64,000 bases of DNA from Bacteroides intestinalis (GCF_003464595.1 NZ_QRZF01000004.1:372001-436000), one strand, 5' to 3'. Shown: positions 28,007 through 37,962, counted from the first letter of the stretch. Notes: generated by a model not told the origin, from the letters alone. Translations and numbers: made by a program.

Positions 28007-31000
28007 TTAAAAATTAAGTTTTAGACTAATGGTATAAGTACGTTGAAGCGGGTATGAGGGCGAACTGCTGGCACGTGTTTCGGGGTCACCCCAAATGTAA
28101 GGAGTAAAGGTCAGCAGATTGTAACCGCTCAATGCCACTTGGGCACGATCCAATCCAATCTTCCTGAAGAAAGGAAGTTTCATGTTATAAGCAAGCATAA
28201 TCGTCTTCAAACGCAGATATTTCGCATCTTTCTCATAAAGAGCGCAATCCTGATAGTTGTTGGTAGATCCGTTGGTCCAAGTGGCGCGCGGATATTCATA
28301 ATGCTGCCCCGGTCTGTCGGGATTCCATGTATTCTCAACATGATATTTCAACAAGCCGCCACGGTCTTTCGTCGTACGGTCCAGGAATGGATAGCGGAAC
28401 ACGTCGCTGATGACACGCGATACGTCCCAAGAACCCGTCCACTGCATGTTAAATTCGAAATCTTTCCATGCAAAACCGGCATTCAGACCGGCAATGTATT
28501 GCGGGTCGTCGGTATAACCCAACTCACGGGTCTTATCGTCTTCATTGATTATGCCGTTACCGTCCAAGTCCACAAACACGGCATCACCGTCTTTTAAGTC
28601 AACGAGCTGTTCCGGGAAAGGCTTACCGAATTTTTCTTCGTACAAACGAGGCGTGTCTTCGTCATAGAAACGGAAGAATTTGTACATATAGCGCGAACCG
28701 ATCCGGTGTCCCTTCTCATACTGGTAAGCATTGGTATAGGGAGCTTCCTTCTTTTCGATAATCTCATTCTGGTTGTGAGAGAGGTTCAGCGTAGCCCAAT
28801 AGCGGAAGTTGTCGTTCACCTTGTGATTCCAGTTCAAGGAGACTTCCCATCCCCAGCTGTCTACCACACCCAAATTGGCGTAAGGCGGCTGGAAGCCTAC
28901 GATGGCGGGTGCAGTGTAGTCTTTCAGCAGGATGTCCGTACGGTGTTCCTTATAGTAGTCGAAAGTGGCACGCAGACGGTCGTTCCATAAGTTGACATCG
29001 ATACCGTAATTTTGTTTAAATGCCTTTTCCCAAGTCAACTCCGGGTTGTTCTTGTTGTTCACATCCTCATAATAAGCCGGGAACAGTACTGAGTTTTCTA
29101 CACCGAAGTTATAGGCATAACCGCCACGGGTAGCCATCTTATCACTATACAGAAAGGGGTCGGCCAGATACATGAAGCGCGAACCACCCACTTTGTCGTT
29201 ACCTACCAAACCCCATGAAGCACGGAGCTTCAAGAAAGAGATGGCTTTTTTCAAGGGCTTGAAAAAGTTTTCCTCGCTGACCACCCAACCGATAGAACCT
29301 GCCGGGAATACACCGAAACGGCGGTCTGGGTGGAAGTTTTCGGAACCATTATAACCTACATTGAATTCGGTTATATAACGATTCTTGTAGTCGTAAGTGA
29401 CACGCCCCACCAGACCTACATATCCGCGCGGAATGTCCGAATAACTGTCGGGATAGTAATTCTTGCTCTGATTATAGAGCACCAATGCACCTACCGAATG
29501 ATCGCCGAAAGTGCGATTGTAGTTCAACTGTGCCTCGAAATACCAGTCGCGCGCCTTTCCGGTATCTTCACTGTAACTGACGGGAGTATTTTCGCCTTCT
29601 TTACGATAAAGGAGACTGCCATCACTCTGAATAACAGGAAAATAGGTAGCACGCCCCACAGTACCTCCCTTGGTCACGTTGAACATATTGTTATACGAAC
29701 CTTTGAGCTTAAATGCAAGGCCTTTGGTGATGAAGTCCAATTTCTGATCTAATGCAAGATCTAACTGCAACTTGTTATTATTGTAATGGTAATAACCACC
29801 GGTACCTCCACTGCTGTAATAATTCATGGCACCGCCTCCTACAAAAGGCAAGGTCAGTCCATCGCTATAATCGGTGGTAGTGGCGACATTCTTTCCGTCA
29901 ACGATACCCGGACTGCTGAAAGGAGTGGCCTGCAACATACTCATAATCATACCGGAAGCGCCCTGACTGGTACGGGGCTTCTGTGCATTGTCTACCGAAC
30001 CAGCTAAGTTGAACGACAAAGTGGTAGTCTTACTCACATCCAAGTCAAGGTTGGTACGATAGTTGAAACGCTGATAGCGGTAGTCGTAATGGAAATCGTC
30101 AAATTCGGTAAACAGACCACCTTGTGTCATGAAACCGGCAGAAACAAAGTAGCGCATGGTCTTGGTACCACCACTGATGTTGACATTATGCTTGGATTGC
30201 ATGGTAACATCTTTCATGATGTAATCGACCCAACGCGTACTCGGAAAGCGGATGGGGTCGCTGCCGTCCTTGAATTTCTGAAGCACTCCATCCGAGAACA
30301 TCGGAGTGAACGTCTCACCGGCAGAGAAGTCAAAGTCATTCCTCTGCATCTGGTTGAAGAAAGACCCGTATTCATAACTGTTTGCCTGCTCTAAGAGGCG
30401 AGTCGGAGTCAACGCAGAAAAAGAGGTGTTGATGTCAATTTTGGCCTGTCCTTCTCTACCTCGCTTGGTAGTAATCAATACTACACCGTTGGCACCGCGT
30501 ACACCGAATACGGCCGTAGCCGAGGCATCTTTCAGCACAGTGATGTTTTCGATGTCTTCAGGGTCAATGTCCGCCATGGAACGTTCCACGCCATCCACCT
30601 GAATCAACGGAGCGGAATCTGCCCAAGTACCCTGACCACGTACGAAAATCGTGGCAGCATCCGAACCCGGCTCACCCGAATACTGTACGGTAGTCACACC
30701 GGAAAGCTGACCTGCCAACACGTTGTTTACGGAAGATACCGGCGTACGAACCAAATCATCCGATTTCACACTCGAAAGCGCACCGGTCACCGTTACTTTC
30801 TTTTGTACGCCATAGGCTACTACTTCCACTTCGGCAAGCATTTCGGAATCTTCCAATAAAATGATTTTCATATTCCCGGCAGTCGCTTTCAATACCTTGG
30901 TCTTATAACCAATGTATGAAATCTTAATGTTAGTACCCACCGGGACATCCAATTTAAAATTCCCATCAAGATCGGTTATCACTCCAACCTTACCGTCTTC

Positions 31001-31174
31001 CGACAAGACATTAGCTCCAATGATAGTTTCTCCATTACCATCTACCACAACGCCTTGAATACCCTTCTGCTGTGCATAGAGATTCACGGAAAGCACCGAT
31101 AGAAATGTAATGAAGAAAAATTGCCTGAACTCATGCAGGTAACCAAACAGTTTGTTTTTTCTTCTGTTTTTCAT
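28007..31174 (-). CDS. SusC-type TonB-dependent transporter, pair 3
   Basis: 1055 residues from the ATG at 31174 (MKNRRKNKLFGYLHEFRQFFFITFLSVLSVNLYAQ). The longer frame from 31234 starts inside the promoter -7 element at 31232-31239, which argues against it. CarboxypepD_reg-like domain (IQGVVVDGNGETIIGANVLSEDG), TonB box region (EVEVVAYGVQKKVTVTGALSSV), plug (VNNVLAGQLSGVTTVQYSGEPGSD, ITVLKDASATAVFGVRGANGV) and barrel ending RTYTISLKLNF. It is the first gene of the pair 3-pair 2-GH2 gene string. Confidence 0.95.
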   Translation of the reverse strand: MKNRRKNKLFGYLHEFRQFFFITFLSVLSVNLYAQQKGIQGVVVDGNGETIIGANVLSEDGKVGVITDLDGNFKLDVPVGTNIKISYIGYKTKVLKATAGNMKIILLEDSEMLAEVEVVAYGVQKKVTVTGALSSVKSDDLVRTPVSSVNNVLAGQLSGVTTVQYSGEPGSDAATIFVRGQGTWADSAPLIQVDGVERSMADIDPEDIENITVLKDASATAVFGVRGANGVVLITTKRGREGQAKIDINTSFSALTPTRLLEQANSYEYGSFFNQMQRNDFDFSAGETFTPMFSDGVLQKFKDGSDPIRFPSTRWVDYIMKDVTMQSKHNVNISGGTKTMRYFVSAGFMTQGGLFTEFDDFHYDYRYQRFNYRTNLDLDVSKTTTLSFNLAGSVDNAQKPRTSQGASGMIMSMLQATPFSSPGIVDGKNVATTTDYSDGLTLPFVGGGAMNYYSSGGTGGYYHYNNNKLQLDLALDQKLDFITKGLAFKLKGSYNNMFNVTKGGTVGRATYFPVIQSDGSLLYRKEGENTPVSYSEDTGKARDWYFEAQLNYNRTFGDHSVGALVLYNQSKNYYPDSYSDIPRGYVGLVGRVTYDYKNRYITEFNVGYNGSENFHPDRRFGVFPAGSIGWVVSEENFFKPLKKAISFLKLRASWGLVGNDKVGGSRFMYLADPFLYSDKMATRGGYAYNFGVENSVLFPAYYEDVNNKNNPELTWEKAFKQNYGIDVNLWNDRLRATFDYYKEHRTDILLKDYTAPAIVGFQPPYANLGVVDSWGWEVSLNWNHKVNDNFRYWATLNLSHNQNEIIEKKEAPYTNAYQYEKGHRIGSRYMYKFFRFYDEDTPRLYEEKFGKPFPEQLVDLKDGDAVFVDLDGNGIINEDDKTRELGYTDDPQYIAGLNAGFAWKDFEFNMQWTGSWDVSRVISDVFRYPFLDRTTKDRGGLLKYHVENTWNPDRPGQHYEYPRATWTNGSTNNYQDCALYEKDAKYLRLKTIMLAYNMKLPFFRKIGLDRAQVALSGYNLLTFTPYIWGDPETRASSSPSYPLQRTYTISLKLNF

Positions 31175-31231
31175 GCATTCTTTTTTTAAGTTAACGATAG
31201 TGTTTTTAATTCTCAAATAATAAATGTGCTG

Positions 31232-31259
31232 CAAATATAACTACACATATAATTCCAAA
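31232..31259 (-). promoter_or_regulatory. Bacteroides-type promoter for susC pair 3
   Basis: On the minus strand TTTG (31259-31256) and TATATTTG (31239-31232) are separated by 16 nt; the -7 box matches TAnnTTTG exactly, though the spacing is a little short. The predicted transcript start near 31225 leaves a leader of about 50 nt and fixes the start codon at 31174. Confidence 0.65.
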
Positions 31260-31528
31260 TAATGTGAAATTGTACAAAAGCATGTAATAATGGACACCCG
31301 AATAGAATGCCACCATTACATCGTCTATTTGCCCAATATTTCCATATTCTTGCACAAATTTCCATCAAAATTACAGAGTCCTTAAAAGGAATCATTGGCA
31401 AATACTATCCATCCCTGTACGATTTTGAAGAAAATGATTATTAATCATTCATAATGAAATTAACTCCCGGTAACTAATACTACCTCTACTATTACCACCA
31501 TTTAATAATGTAGCTATAAACACTAATT

Positions 31529-31616
31529 CGTCCCCTTATAAGGAACATTGCGTTCCCTTATGGAGGGACGCAATGTTCCTTATAAGGGGACGCAATGTTC
31601 TCCATGGAGGGACGAA
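31529..31616. repeat. Four 22-bp tandem palindromic units
   Basis: Eight 11-mers alternate in orientation: CGTCCCCTTAT/AAGGAACATTG, CGTTCCCTTAT/GGAGGGACGCA, ATGTTCCTTAT/AAGGGGACGCA, ATGTTCTCCAT/GGAGGGACGAA. Each pair makes one 22-bp unit with a palindromic centre. A perfect 25-bp inverted repeat (31529-31553 with 31568-31592) and an outer 13-bp one (31522-31534 with 31609-31621) result. The element fills the gap between the SGNH gene end and the susC promoter. The rest of 31260-31528 holds an AT-rich palindrome at 31433-31449 and no gene. Confidence 0.85.
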
Positions 31617-31659
31617 TTAGTATTTACCAAAAGAAAGGTTACTACTTTACCTTTGAGGA

Positions 31660-32538
31660 TTAGTATTTATAATCAGTACCAATAAACGCAACCTGCTCAA
31701 AATCTTTCAGATTATGACGTATAATCCAATCAATATAAGTCATAAACATCCAGGCAGTATATTGATATCCGGCTGCATTAAGATGACCTCCCATGAAGTA
31801 TTTGGTACGGAAATCATCTTCTTTACTATACGACGGTGCATATTTATATAAATCTATCACATATACATTTTTAAAGATATCGGCCATCCGGCGCACCACT
31901 TCATTGTATGCCTCATTAGTGGATTCCTCTTTAGGACGTGTAACAACAAATATCTTCGCATCAGGCTGTATACTCTGGATACGTTGTATGATTCCGGCAT
32001 AACATCCTGTATAAGTCTGGGCATTTTTGGTATAATCATTTTTATTTATATCCGACTCCACATTACCAACCGGATGTTTCTTGTACGTATCGTTCACTCC
32101 TAAAGCAATAATATATGCCTGTTTAGGTTCTGCCTTAGCATCTATGTTGTTATTCCTATTTTTAGGATTATTCCAGAAACGCTCTATCCATCCCCTCGCC
32201 GTTTCTCCACCCTGTGAATAATTATCTCCTTTCGCTCCGGTTGCATAGCAAATGAATTGTCCCCAGGAATATTCATATAGATCAGCATATCCTTTACTTC
32301 CATCTGATTTATGATATTCATGTTCTCCACTACATAGAGAATCGCCTATAAATCCCCAAGAACGAAATATGGAGCAGAAACCCGGTTGCTGCAAAACTAC
32401 GGCAATCGGATTTTCAAGAGTACCATTTCCATCTTCATTATTCGAAGCATAACCTAAGACTGTCCCTGTGAATAGGAGCGTAACAACGATTCCTGACACC
32501 AATAATATTGGTTTAGCAATGTTTTTCATATAGTTCAT
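31660..32538 (-). CDS. SGNH/GDSL-type esterase, exported
   Basis: 292 residues with an N-terminal membrane/signal segment (PILLVSGIVVTLLFTGTVLGYA). Block I is GFIGDSLCSGE with the nucleophilic Ser, the oxyanion Asn is in ALGVNDTY, and the C-terminal GGHLNAAGYQ supplies the catalytic His; the usual DxxH has Gly in place of Asp. The likely role is removal of acyl groups from a plant glycan. Met4 (32529) is an equally good start. It is last of the minus-strand group CE4-SASA-GH106-SGNH. Confidence 0.75.
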   Translation of the reverse strand: MNYMKNIAKPILLVSGIVVTLLFTGTVLGYASNNEDGNGTLENPIAVVLQQPGFCSIFRSWGFIGDSLCSGEHEYHKSDGSKGYADLYEYSWGQFICYATGAKGDNYSQGGETARGWIERFWNNPKNRNNNIDAKAEPKQAYIIALGVNDTYKKHPVGNVESDINKNDYTKNAQTYTGCYAGIIQRIQSIQPDAKIFVVTRPKEESTNEAYNEVVRRMADIFKNVYVIDLYKYAPSYSKEDDFRTKYFMGGHLNAAGYQYTAWMFMTYIDWIIRHNLKDFEQVAFIGTDYKY

Positions 32539-32610
32539 TCTTATAATTTATTCGTTATAATACAATTCTTTAAAAACATAATTACATCAAATTACATGAA
32601 AGTATCACGC

Positions 32611-35481
32611 TTATTGAACCAAGCGAAGTGGAGTTAACGTTACAACACCACAAAGTCCGGACCGCTTCGGTTCCCAATTCTCCGCAGAAAATTTACCGTC
32701 CTTTCCTACATTCTCCTTCCGCCTTGCATTAAAGTTGGTATTATAGAATTTTCTCCACTCAATACCCTTTTTATCAAGATCGGCTATGCGGTTAGCCATC
32801 AGATTTGAAACCCTAATTTTAAGTTTACTATCCTCTTTCAGAAGATTTCCGGGAATTTCAATACTATAAGGAGCACTGATAAGAGTTCCGATGTATGTAT
32901 CATCCACATAAACAGAGGCACTTTCATGCACTTCTTCCACACTTAAAAGCCAAACTGGAGCTTGAGCAGGTAATGCAGGAATTTGTGTTACATATTCTGC
33001 AGTGCCGGAAAACACTTCGTACTCAGGACCACAAGTAGTCCAGGATTCAAGCTGTCGAACCGTTTTTGAAGCAGGTAATTCCGGACCGCCTTTCACAAAA
33101 GTCAGCGTCCAGTCACCCATAACGCCCACCGGATCTCCATTTTCTTCATAATAAGGATAAAATTCTCCATTTGCCTTCCCTTGGAAAGTCTCTATAACCA
33201 AAGACTCATCAGGTTTCATCTGAATATAGATTTCATGTTTACCCCCATCTTCCTTCACCTTTGCATAACCTGCTACACCACTCATCGGATTATATAAGGC
33301 AGCAGAACGATAATCTACATTAAGTGTAATCCACCCGTCAAATGCTTCTTTTGCAGGATTCTTAATAAAATAATAAAAATCACCATTATCCTTTATGCGA
33401 CGGATACATTGTAAACCGGAAGCTACAATCTTCTCCGGCCTTACTTCTGCTTTATCCACTAATGCAGATAAGTCATCAGACAAAACAATCTTTCCTTTCC
33501 CATAAGAAGCCATACGTACATTACCTTGCCCGGTAAACGACAGTTGTTCTTTAAGATCATTCAATCGTTTTTCGGCCTTCTCCATATCAGATAGTCCGGG
33601 AACACCCGTTGGAAGAATTTTATGGAATAATATTGTAGCCCCATCATTGGCCAGATTCATCAGTTTTTCGAATGTCTCCGCAGGGATCAGATGAGTTTCA
33701 GGTACAACAATTGTTTGATAATCATTTCCACCTGTAGATAAAACCGTCTTTTTATAAGTTACATCAAGCAATTGCTTATCTGATATGGCATCCCATGAAT
33801 AACCGTTTTCCGTAAAGAAATCCCCACATTCTTTCATTGACAATTCATTGAAAAGATGACCGGAATCGAAATGGCTCAACAGACCTCTTTTCCTAGGGAC
33901 AGACCATAAATCGGCAATAGAAAAATAAAGTAGAATATCATTAGAGGGTTTACCAGCCTGCAAGAAACTTTGTGCCCGGGATACATATTGGTTTATCGTT
34001 CCAAAATCTTCCCAGAAACTATTAGCCGGAGTAAAATGTACGGCAGCATAGAAAAGCCATCCGGGCCACATGGCATCCTGAGGAGAATATGCAGTGCCGT
34101 GATAAAATATGTGATTGACTCCAGCTAACAAGAATTTGTCAACATTCGACTTCACCATCCCCAAAGTAGATTCAAAATGCTCACTCAACCATGTACACGT
34201 TTCCGAAGAAACCAATTTCTTGCCTGTGACATGTGCCACCGAAGACGCACTTTTCAGATTTACAATATCATTTCCCTCTATTTCCGGGACATCACTTGCC
34301 GCATATAAATCGAGCACATTAGCAGGAGAACCATGTGCTTGATTTCGGATTCCCTTTCCTTGCCTGGCTGCCCATTGTTGCCAGTTTTTGGTATACTTAT
34401 CAAGCAAGAGTTCGCTGATAGTCATACGATAATCATACAATATTCTGCTATTCATCTCCGATGTATCCAATCCAAGCAAAGCCGGCAAATATTCTTTCAG
34501 ATCATATCCCTGGAACTTCTGAAACTCCGCAAAGAATTCAGGCGTCCAGTTAGATTCTCCCGAAGCATCATCCACTTCATACGAGTCATTAAAATAATAC
34601 CTCAAATAGCTTAAATCTTTTCCTTTAAAAGCTTCATCAAACTTATTCAAATAAGTCTTTAATGCATCTTCTGAAAAATGATCTATCACCAGTCCTTCTC
34701 CACCCGGGCCGGAACGTTCTACCATTTTCCCATGATCACCCTGAAATAGCGCACAAATCATCCATTCACCTTCGGGAGCAGTCCATACAAGCTTACCTTC
34801 AATTACTTTATCAGTCAGATCTATGACCTCCTTGAAGCCGTTCTCTGAGATTCTATTAGCCGTTACTACCAGTAGCGGAAGCTCTTTTTCATAACGAACC
34901 TGATCAAAAGCATATTCCTGGCGTGGTTGATTGGCTGCTAAGGGAAATTTCACGTCTGTAGTTTGCAGTTTCCTATTACTTTGCATACGCACTAATGGCT
35001 GTTGCTTATAAGAAATCACATCTGTTAGTGTTTGTCCGCCTTTCAATCTATACACTTTTGAACTCATATTTTTGGAAGCCTTACTCTCATCAATCCAGGG
35101 ACCTCCGAAAGGCCATCCCGAAGCATTAGCAAGATCCACTCCCAACCCTAACCGCTTCGCTTCCCGAAGAGTATAAGTGAAATGTTCGACCCATTCAGGA
35201 GACAAATACTCTACAAACTGATCTTCAGTTCCACGAACCCCATATATAGGAGTTATTTCAACTCCACCAAGTCCAGCCTTCTGATATGCTTCGAGTGCAA
35301 CATTCAAATCTTTTTCATTAACGGCACTCCCCATCCACCACCAACGAGTCCACGGTTTCATCTCCGGTGTAATTGTCGGCCATTCTACTTGTGGTTTCTG
35401 CACCTTACTACAACTACACAAACTGACCGCTACTAACAATACAGTAGCTGACTTGATGATTCTTTTATTGAGTCCAAACAT
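32611..35481 (-). CDS. Glycoside hydrolase family 106, alpha-L-rhamnosidase-like lipoprotein
   Basis: 956 residues. MFGLNKRIIKSATVLLVAVSLCSCSKVQ has a lipobox (LCSC). The GH106 start motif PWTRWWWMGSAVNEKDLNVAL is followed by GLGGVEITPIYGVRG, REAKRLGLGVDLANASGWPFGGPW, SETCTWLSEHFESTLGMVKSNVD and a C-terminal beta-sandwich (WLLSVEEVHESASVYVDDTYIGTLI, ending GLCGVVTLTPLRLVQ). The known activity of this family is exo-cleavage of alpha-L-rhamnose, as in rhamnogalacturonan side chains. The gene sits between two SGNH esterases on the same strand. Confidence 0.85.
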   Translation of the reverse strand: MFGLNKRIIKSATVLLVAVSLCSCSKVQKPQVEWPTITPEMKPWTRWWWMGSAVNEKDLNVALEAYQKAGLGGVEITPIYGVRGTEDQFVEYLSPEWVEHFTYTLREAKRLGLGVDLANASGWPFGGPWIDESKASKNMSSKVYRLKGGQTLTDVISYKQQPLVRMQSNRKLQTTDVKFPLAANQPRQEYAFDQVRYEKELPLLVVTANRISENGFKEVIDLTDKVIEGKLVWTAPEGEWMICALFQGDHGKMVERSGPGGEGLVIDHFSEDALKTYLNKFDEAFKGKDLSYLRYYFNDSYEVDDASGESNWTPEFFAEFQKFQGYDLKEYLPALLGLDTSEMNSRILYDYRMTISELLLDKYTKNWQQWAARQGKGIRNQAHGSPANVLDLYAASDVPEIEGNDIVNLKSASSVAHVTGKKLVSSETCTWLSEHFESTLGMVKSNVDKFLLAGVNHIFYHGTAYSPQDAMWPGWLFYAAVHFTPANSFWEDFGTINQYVSRAQSFLQAGKPSNDILLYFSIADLWSVPRKRGLLSHFDSGHLFNELSMKECGDFFTENGYSWDAISDKQLLDVTYKKTVLSTGGNDYQTIVVPETHLIPAETFEKLMNLANDGATILFHKILPTGVPGLSDMEKAEKRLNDLKEQLSFTGQGNVRMASYGKGKIVLSDDLSALVDKAEVRPEKIVASGLQCIRRIKDNGDFYYFIKNPAKEAFDGWITLNVDYRSAALYNPMSGVAGYAKVKEDGGKHEIYIQMKPDESLVIETFQGKANGEFYPYYEENGDPVGVMGDWTLTFVKGGPELPASKTVRQLESWTTCGPEYEVFSGTAEYVTQIPALPAQAPVWLLSVEEVHESASVYVDDTYIGTLISAPYSIEIPGNLLKEDSKLKIRVSNLMANRIADLDKKGIEWRKFYNTNFNARRKENVGKDGKFSAENWEPKRSGLCGVVTLTPLRLVQ

Positions 35482-35529
35482 ATCTAAGACGGTTTAAATG
35501 ATTACTTTATTAATTCCGGGATAATTCCT

Positions 35530-36423
35530 TTAAAACATAATTTCAGCCAAACACTTATACATTTCCCTACCCAAATGCTCCGCCGATTTTTTATTAAAAT
35601 GAAGTCGGTCGTTCAATAGCTCCGCATCAGACATATCTATCAGATAAGCATTTGAATCTTCCTCTGCCAGGCGGCGCATACCTGCTTCCACCTCACTGCT
35701 GTAGGATTTATTACTTCTGGCAACTGTGCCGAATATAAAGGGAAGCTTCGAATAATCCTTGCCTGTTTTCTGACTTAAATGTGTGCGTACATAAGTGACT
35801 ACAGCCTTCAGATTATCATAATAATCTTTTCCCTTACGCTGATCACTCTCTCCCTGATGCCAGAGAAAAGCATCTATTTGATACCCTTCTTCCAACTTCG
35901 AAAGAGTTTGATCAATGCAAATATCTATTTCCTGAATAAATGACAATAATAACGATCTTCCTCCTTTAGATGTCGATTCTGTTTGAGATAACCATTCAGG
36001 ATTTGCCGACCAATATCTTCCTTTTGCAGAATCATAGTTAGGGGCAATAGAAGTTCCGCCAACTGCCCATTTAATCACATAAAATTTTTCTTTTAATAAC
36101 TGTTCCAGCCAATAATAAGTCACAGCGTCATAGGCCCATAGGGCATTTCGCTCACTTCGCGCAGCCCGGGGCCAAAAAGGGATAAATTTTCCGTCCGGAT
36201 CATTCTGTGCAATCCGGCAATAAGGATATGCCCCTTCAGAATACTCTACAGTATCTTTTGCCAATGCTTTAATATAGTCTGGTAAGTCTTTATTTGAGGT
36301 CCGTCCGTCAGTATTCGACTGACCGGCTGTAATAATTACATGGACCGGCTTGGATGCAGCCATATAACAGCTACTTACAGCAAAAATAAGAGAGAAAATA
36401 AGATGTTTCATCACTTGCTTCAT
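35530..36423 (-). CDS. Sialate-O-acetylesterase-like SGNH enzyme (SASA)
   Basis: 297 residues with a signal peptide (HLIFSLIFAVSSCYMAASK). VHVIITAGQSNTDGRTSN carries the nucleophile Ser in the GQSN motif, and FLWHQGESDQRKGKDYYDN is the second family signature. NDRLHFNKKSAEHLG contains the likely catalytic His. The family (DUF303) removes O-acetyl groups from sugars; many members act on plant cell-wall polysaccharides rather than sialic acid. 49 nt separate it from GH106 downstream. Confidence 0.82.
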   Translation of the reverse strand: MKQVMKHLIFSLIFAVSSCYMAASKPVHVIITAGQSNTDGRTSNKDLPDYIKALAKDTVEYSEGAYPYCRIAQNDPDGKFIPFWPRAARSERNALWAYDAVTYYWLEQLLKEKFYVIKWAVGGTSIAPNYDSAKGRYWSANPEWLSQTESTSKGGRSLLLSFIQEIDICIDQTLSKLEEGYQIDAFLWHQGESDQRKGKDYYDNLKAVVTYVRTHLSQKTGKDYSKLPFIFGTVARSNKSYSSEVEAGMRRLAEEDSNAYLIDMSDAELLNDRLHFNKKSAEHLGREMYKCLAEIMF

Positions 36424-36534
36424 TAGATTTTCATTTTCGTTTGTACTTCACTTTCTCAAAAAAAACTTTAAGTTTTCAATCAAGTTTCAAGCTTGCCAAT
36501 TATTTCATAATAGACATCTTTTTCATGGTTTTAC

Positions 36535-37575
36535 TTATTTAAGATTTACTTCTATCACACCTCCATAAGGATTAAAGTCGAAAACGGCTTTATCTATATG
36601 AAGTTGCACAGGCAGTTTCTTCCCGTCTTGTCTGACGGAAATCTTTTTTATATGCTTTCCTCTAATAACCAGCGTCAGTGGTTCTATAAATAGCTCCTTA
36701 TCCAAAGTCAATCCCGGAGTAATTCTCAAATGATTCTTTTCGCACACAATATCCAACTGAGTTACTCCCTTTTCTTCAACATAAGCCGCCACTTCACGGA
36801 ATGTCCCAACCCAGATTTTATCTTCCTTTGCCTTGACCTGATCTAAATGATCCCAAAAGCGTTGTGGATCACGAAAAGCGTCATAACCATAGGTCAGGCC
36901 ATGTGTCATACCTACGCCCCAATCATTGGTTTCTATTAAAGTATTTACCCAGGCCTCCAGATTCTGAGGAGTAGATTTGCTACCGATAGAACGTTGTTTG
37001 GTTCTTGTACCTACCCGGTTCTGAACTGCAATCTTCTTAGCCTCTTCTTTCTTATTGTTATTAGGATATACAAAAGTACGGGGCATGACTCCTGTATTGG
37101 CAAATATGGCACTATCGTTTTTATAAATATCCTCTCTGATTTCCTCTAATGGAAATCGGGCAAAATTCTTATGTTTCCAACCATGATTTGATATCTCATG
37201 TCCTCTGTCCAATAAGTCTTTCACTTGCGACCAGCTCATCCTTGTGGTATCTGTAGTTAGTCCACCATCGCTATTAATCTTAGAACCATTAATAGCAAAT
37301 GTCCCTCGGAATCCCCTTTTTTCAAACTGAGGAGCAACCAATGAATATTGTTCTGCCAAGCCGTCGTCGAATGTATAACTGATAGCACAAGCCTTATCAC
37401 CTTTATACGGAGCAATAGCCAAAGTATAGTGTTTTTTAAAAGCAGTCTGGACAACAAGAGTGTCTTGTCCACTCATATGGTAATGAATTATCCCCTTCTT
37501 TGTGAAAGTTATCTGTTTGGCATTTACCGGCATCCAAATACCCAGTGCAATCAAGAGCACGAATAGCTGTCTCAT
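36535..37575 (-). CDS. Secreted polysaccharide deacetylase (CE4/NodB domain)
   Basis: 346 residues with a signal peptide (LFVLLIALGIWMPVNAK). The NodB domain (about 60-250) shows AISYTFDDGLAEQY with Asp70 and Asp71 and SNHGWKHKNF with the metal-ligand histidines. The C-terminal approximately 90 residues form a beta domain. The predicted role is N- or O-deacetylation of a glycan. It is first of the minus-strand esterase/GH106 group and divergent from GH28, with repeat copy 2 between them. Confidence 0.85.
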   Translation of the reverse strand: MRQLFVLLIALGIWMPVNAKQITFTKKGIIHYHMSGQDTLVVQTAFKKHYTLAIAPYKGDKACAISYTFDDGLAEQYSLVAPQFEKRGFRGTFAINGSKINSDGGLTTDTTRMSWSQVKDLLDRGHEISNHGWKHKNFARFPLEEIREDIYKNDSAIFANTGVMPRTFVYPNNNKKEEAKKIAVQNRVGTRTKQRSIGSKSTPQNLEAWVNTLIETNDWGVGMTHGLTYGYDAFRDPQRFWDHLDQVKAKEDKIWVGTFREVAAYVEEKGVTQLDIVCEKNHLRITPGLTLDKELFIEPLTLVIRGKHIKKISVRQDGKKLPVQLHIDKAVFDFNPYGGVIEVNLK

Positions 37576-37714
37576 ATCTTCTATTTTTCAATAATATTAA
37601 AATGTATCGCAAACTTAGCACCATTTAAAAAAAGAGGCAATGTAAAAACAGACAAAAACATAGAAAATCGTGTTTTTCATCAAATCCCAGTACTTCCACC
37701 CCCTACTGAAACAC

Positions 37715-37808
37715 ACTTGCTCCGTACCAACACCGTACTTTCTCCGTGTAGAGGTACCTCTGAGTGGAGAATGTACGGAGCAAGTACGGTTCGGATACGG
37801 TCCAGGTA
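37715..37808. repeat. Intergenic palindromic repeat, copy 2, 11-bp phased
   Basis: Same orientation and length as copy 1 at 1613-1706. The 11-mers are ACTTGCTCCGT, ACCAACACCGT, ACTTTCTCCGT, GTAGAGGTACC, TCTGAGTGGAG, AATGTACGGAG, CAAGTACGGTT, CGGATACGGTC and then CAGGTA. At the centre AGAGGTACCTCT is a perfect palindrome where copy 1 has a G-U type mismatch, so pairing is kept. It lies in the 387-nt divergent gap between CE4 and GH28; no gene is seen there. Confidence 0.8.
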
Positions 37809-37962
37809 TGAACAAGGTATAAATGCCATACGAAAACAAATATTACATGCATCTGTACATACCTCTATATAACAAATGATGCAAATGCCCTACTTTAGCG
37901 GTGAATTTTTCAGTAGAATTCATAGAGATCAGATGACAATTAATAATCAATACTTTAATTAT

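Noticed and set aside
31175-31234. Upstream ATG at 31234 as start of susC pair 3
   Set aside because: That ATG lies within the predicted -7 element, and the next ATG gives a normal leader and signal peptide.
31522-31621. Invertible promoter
   Set aside because: The inverted arms are only 14 nt apart, too close to flip a promoter, and no recombinase gene is nearby.
37615-37839. 74-residue minus-strand frame across repeat copy 2
   Set aside because: Same repeat, unrelated frame and product; no protein motif.
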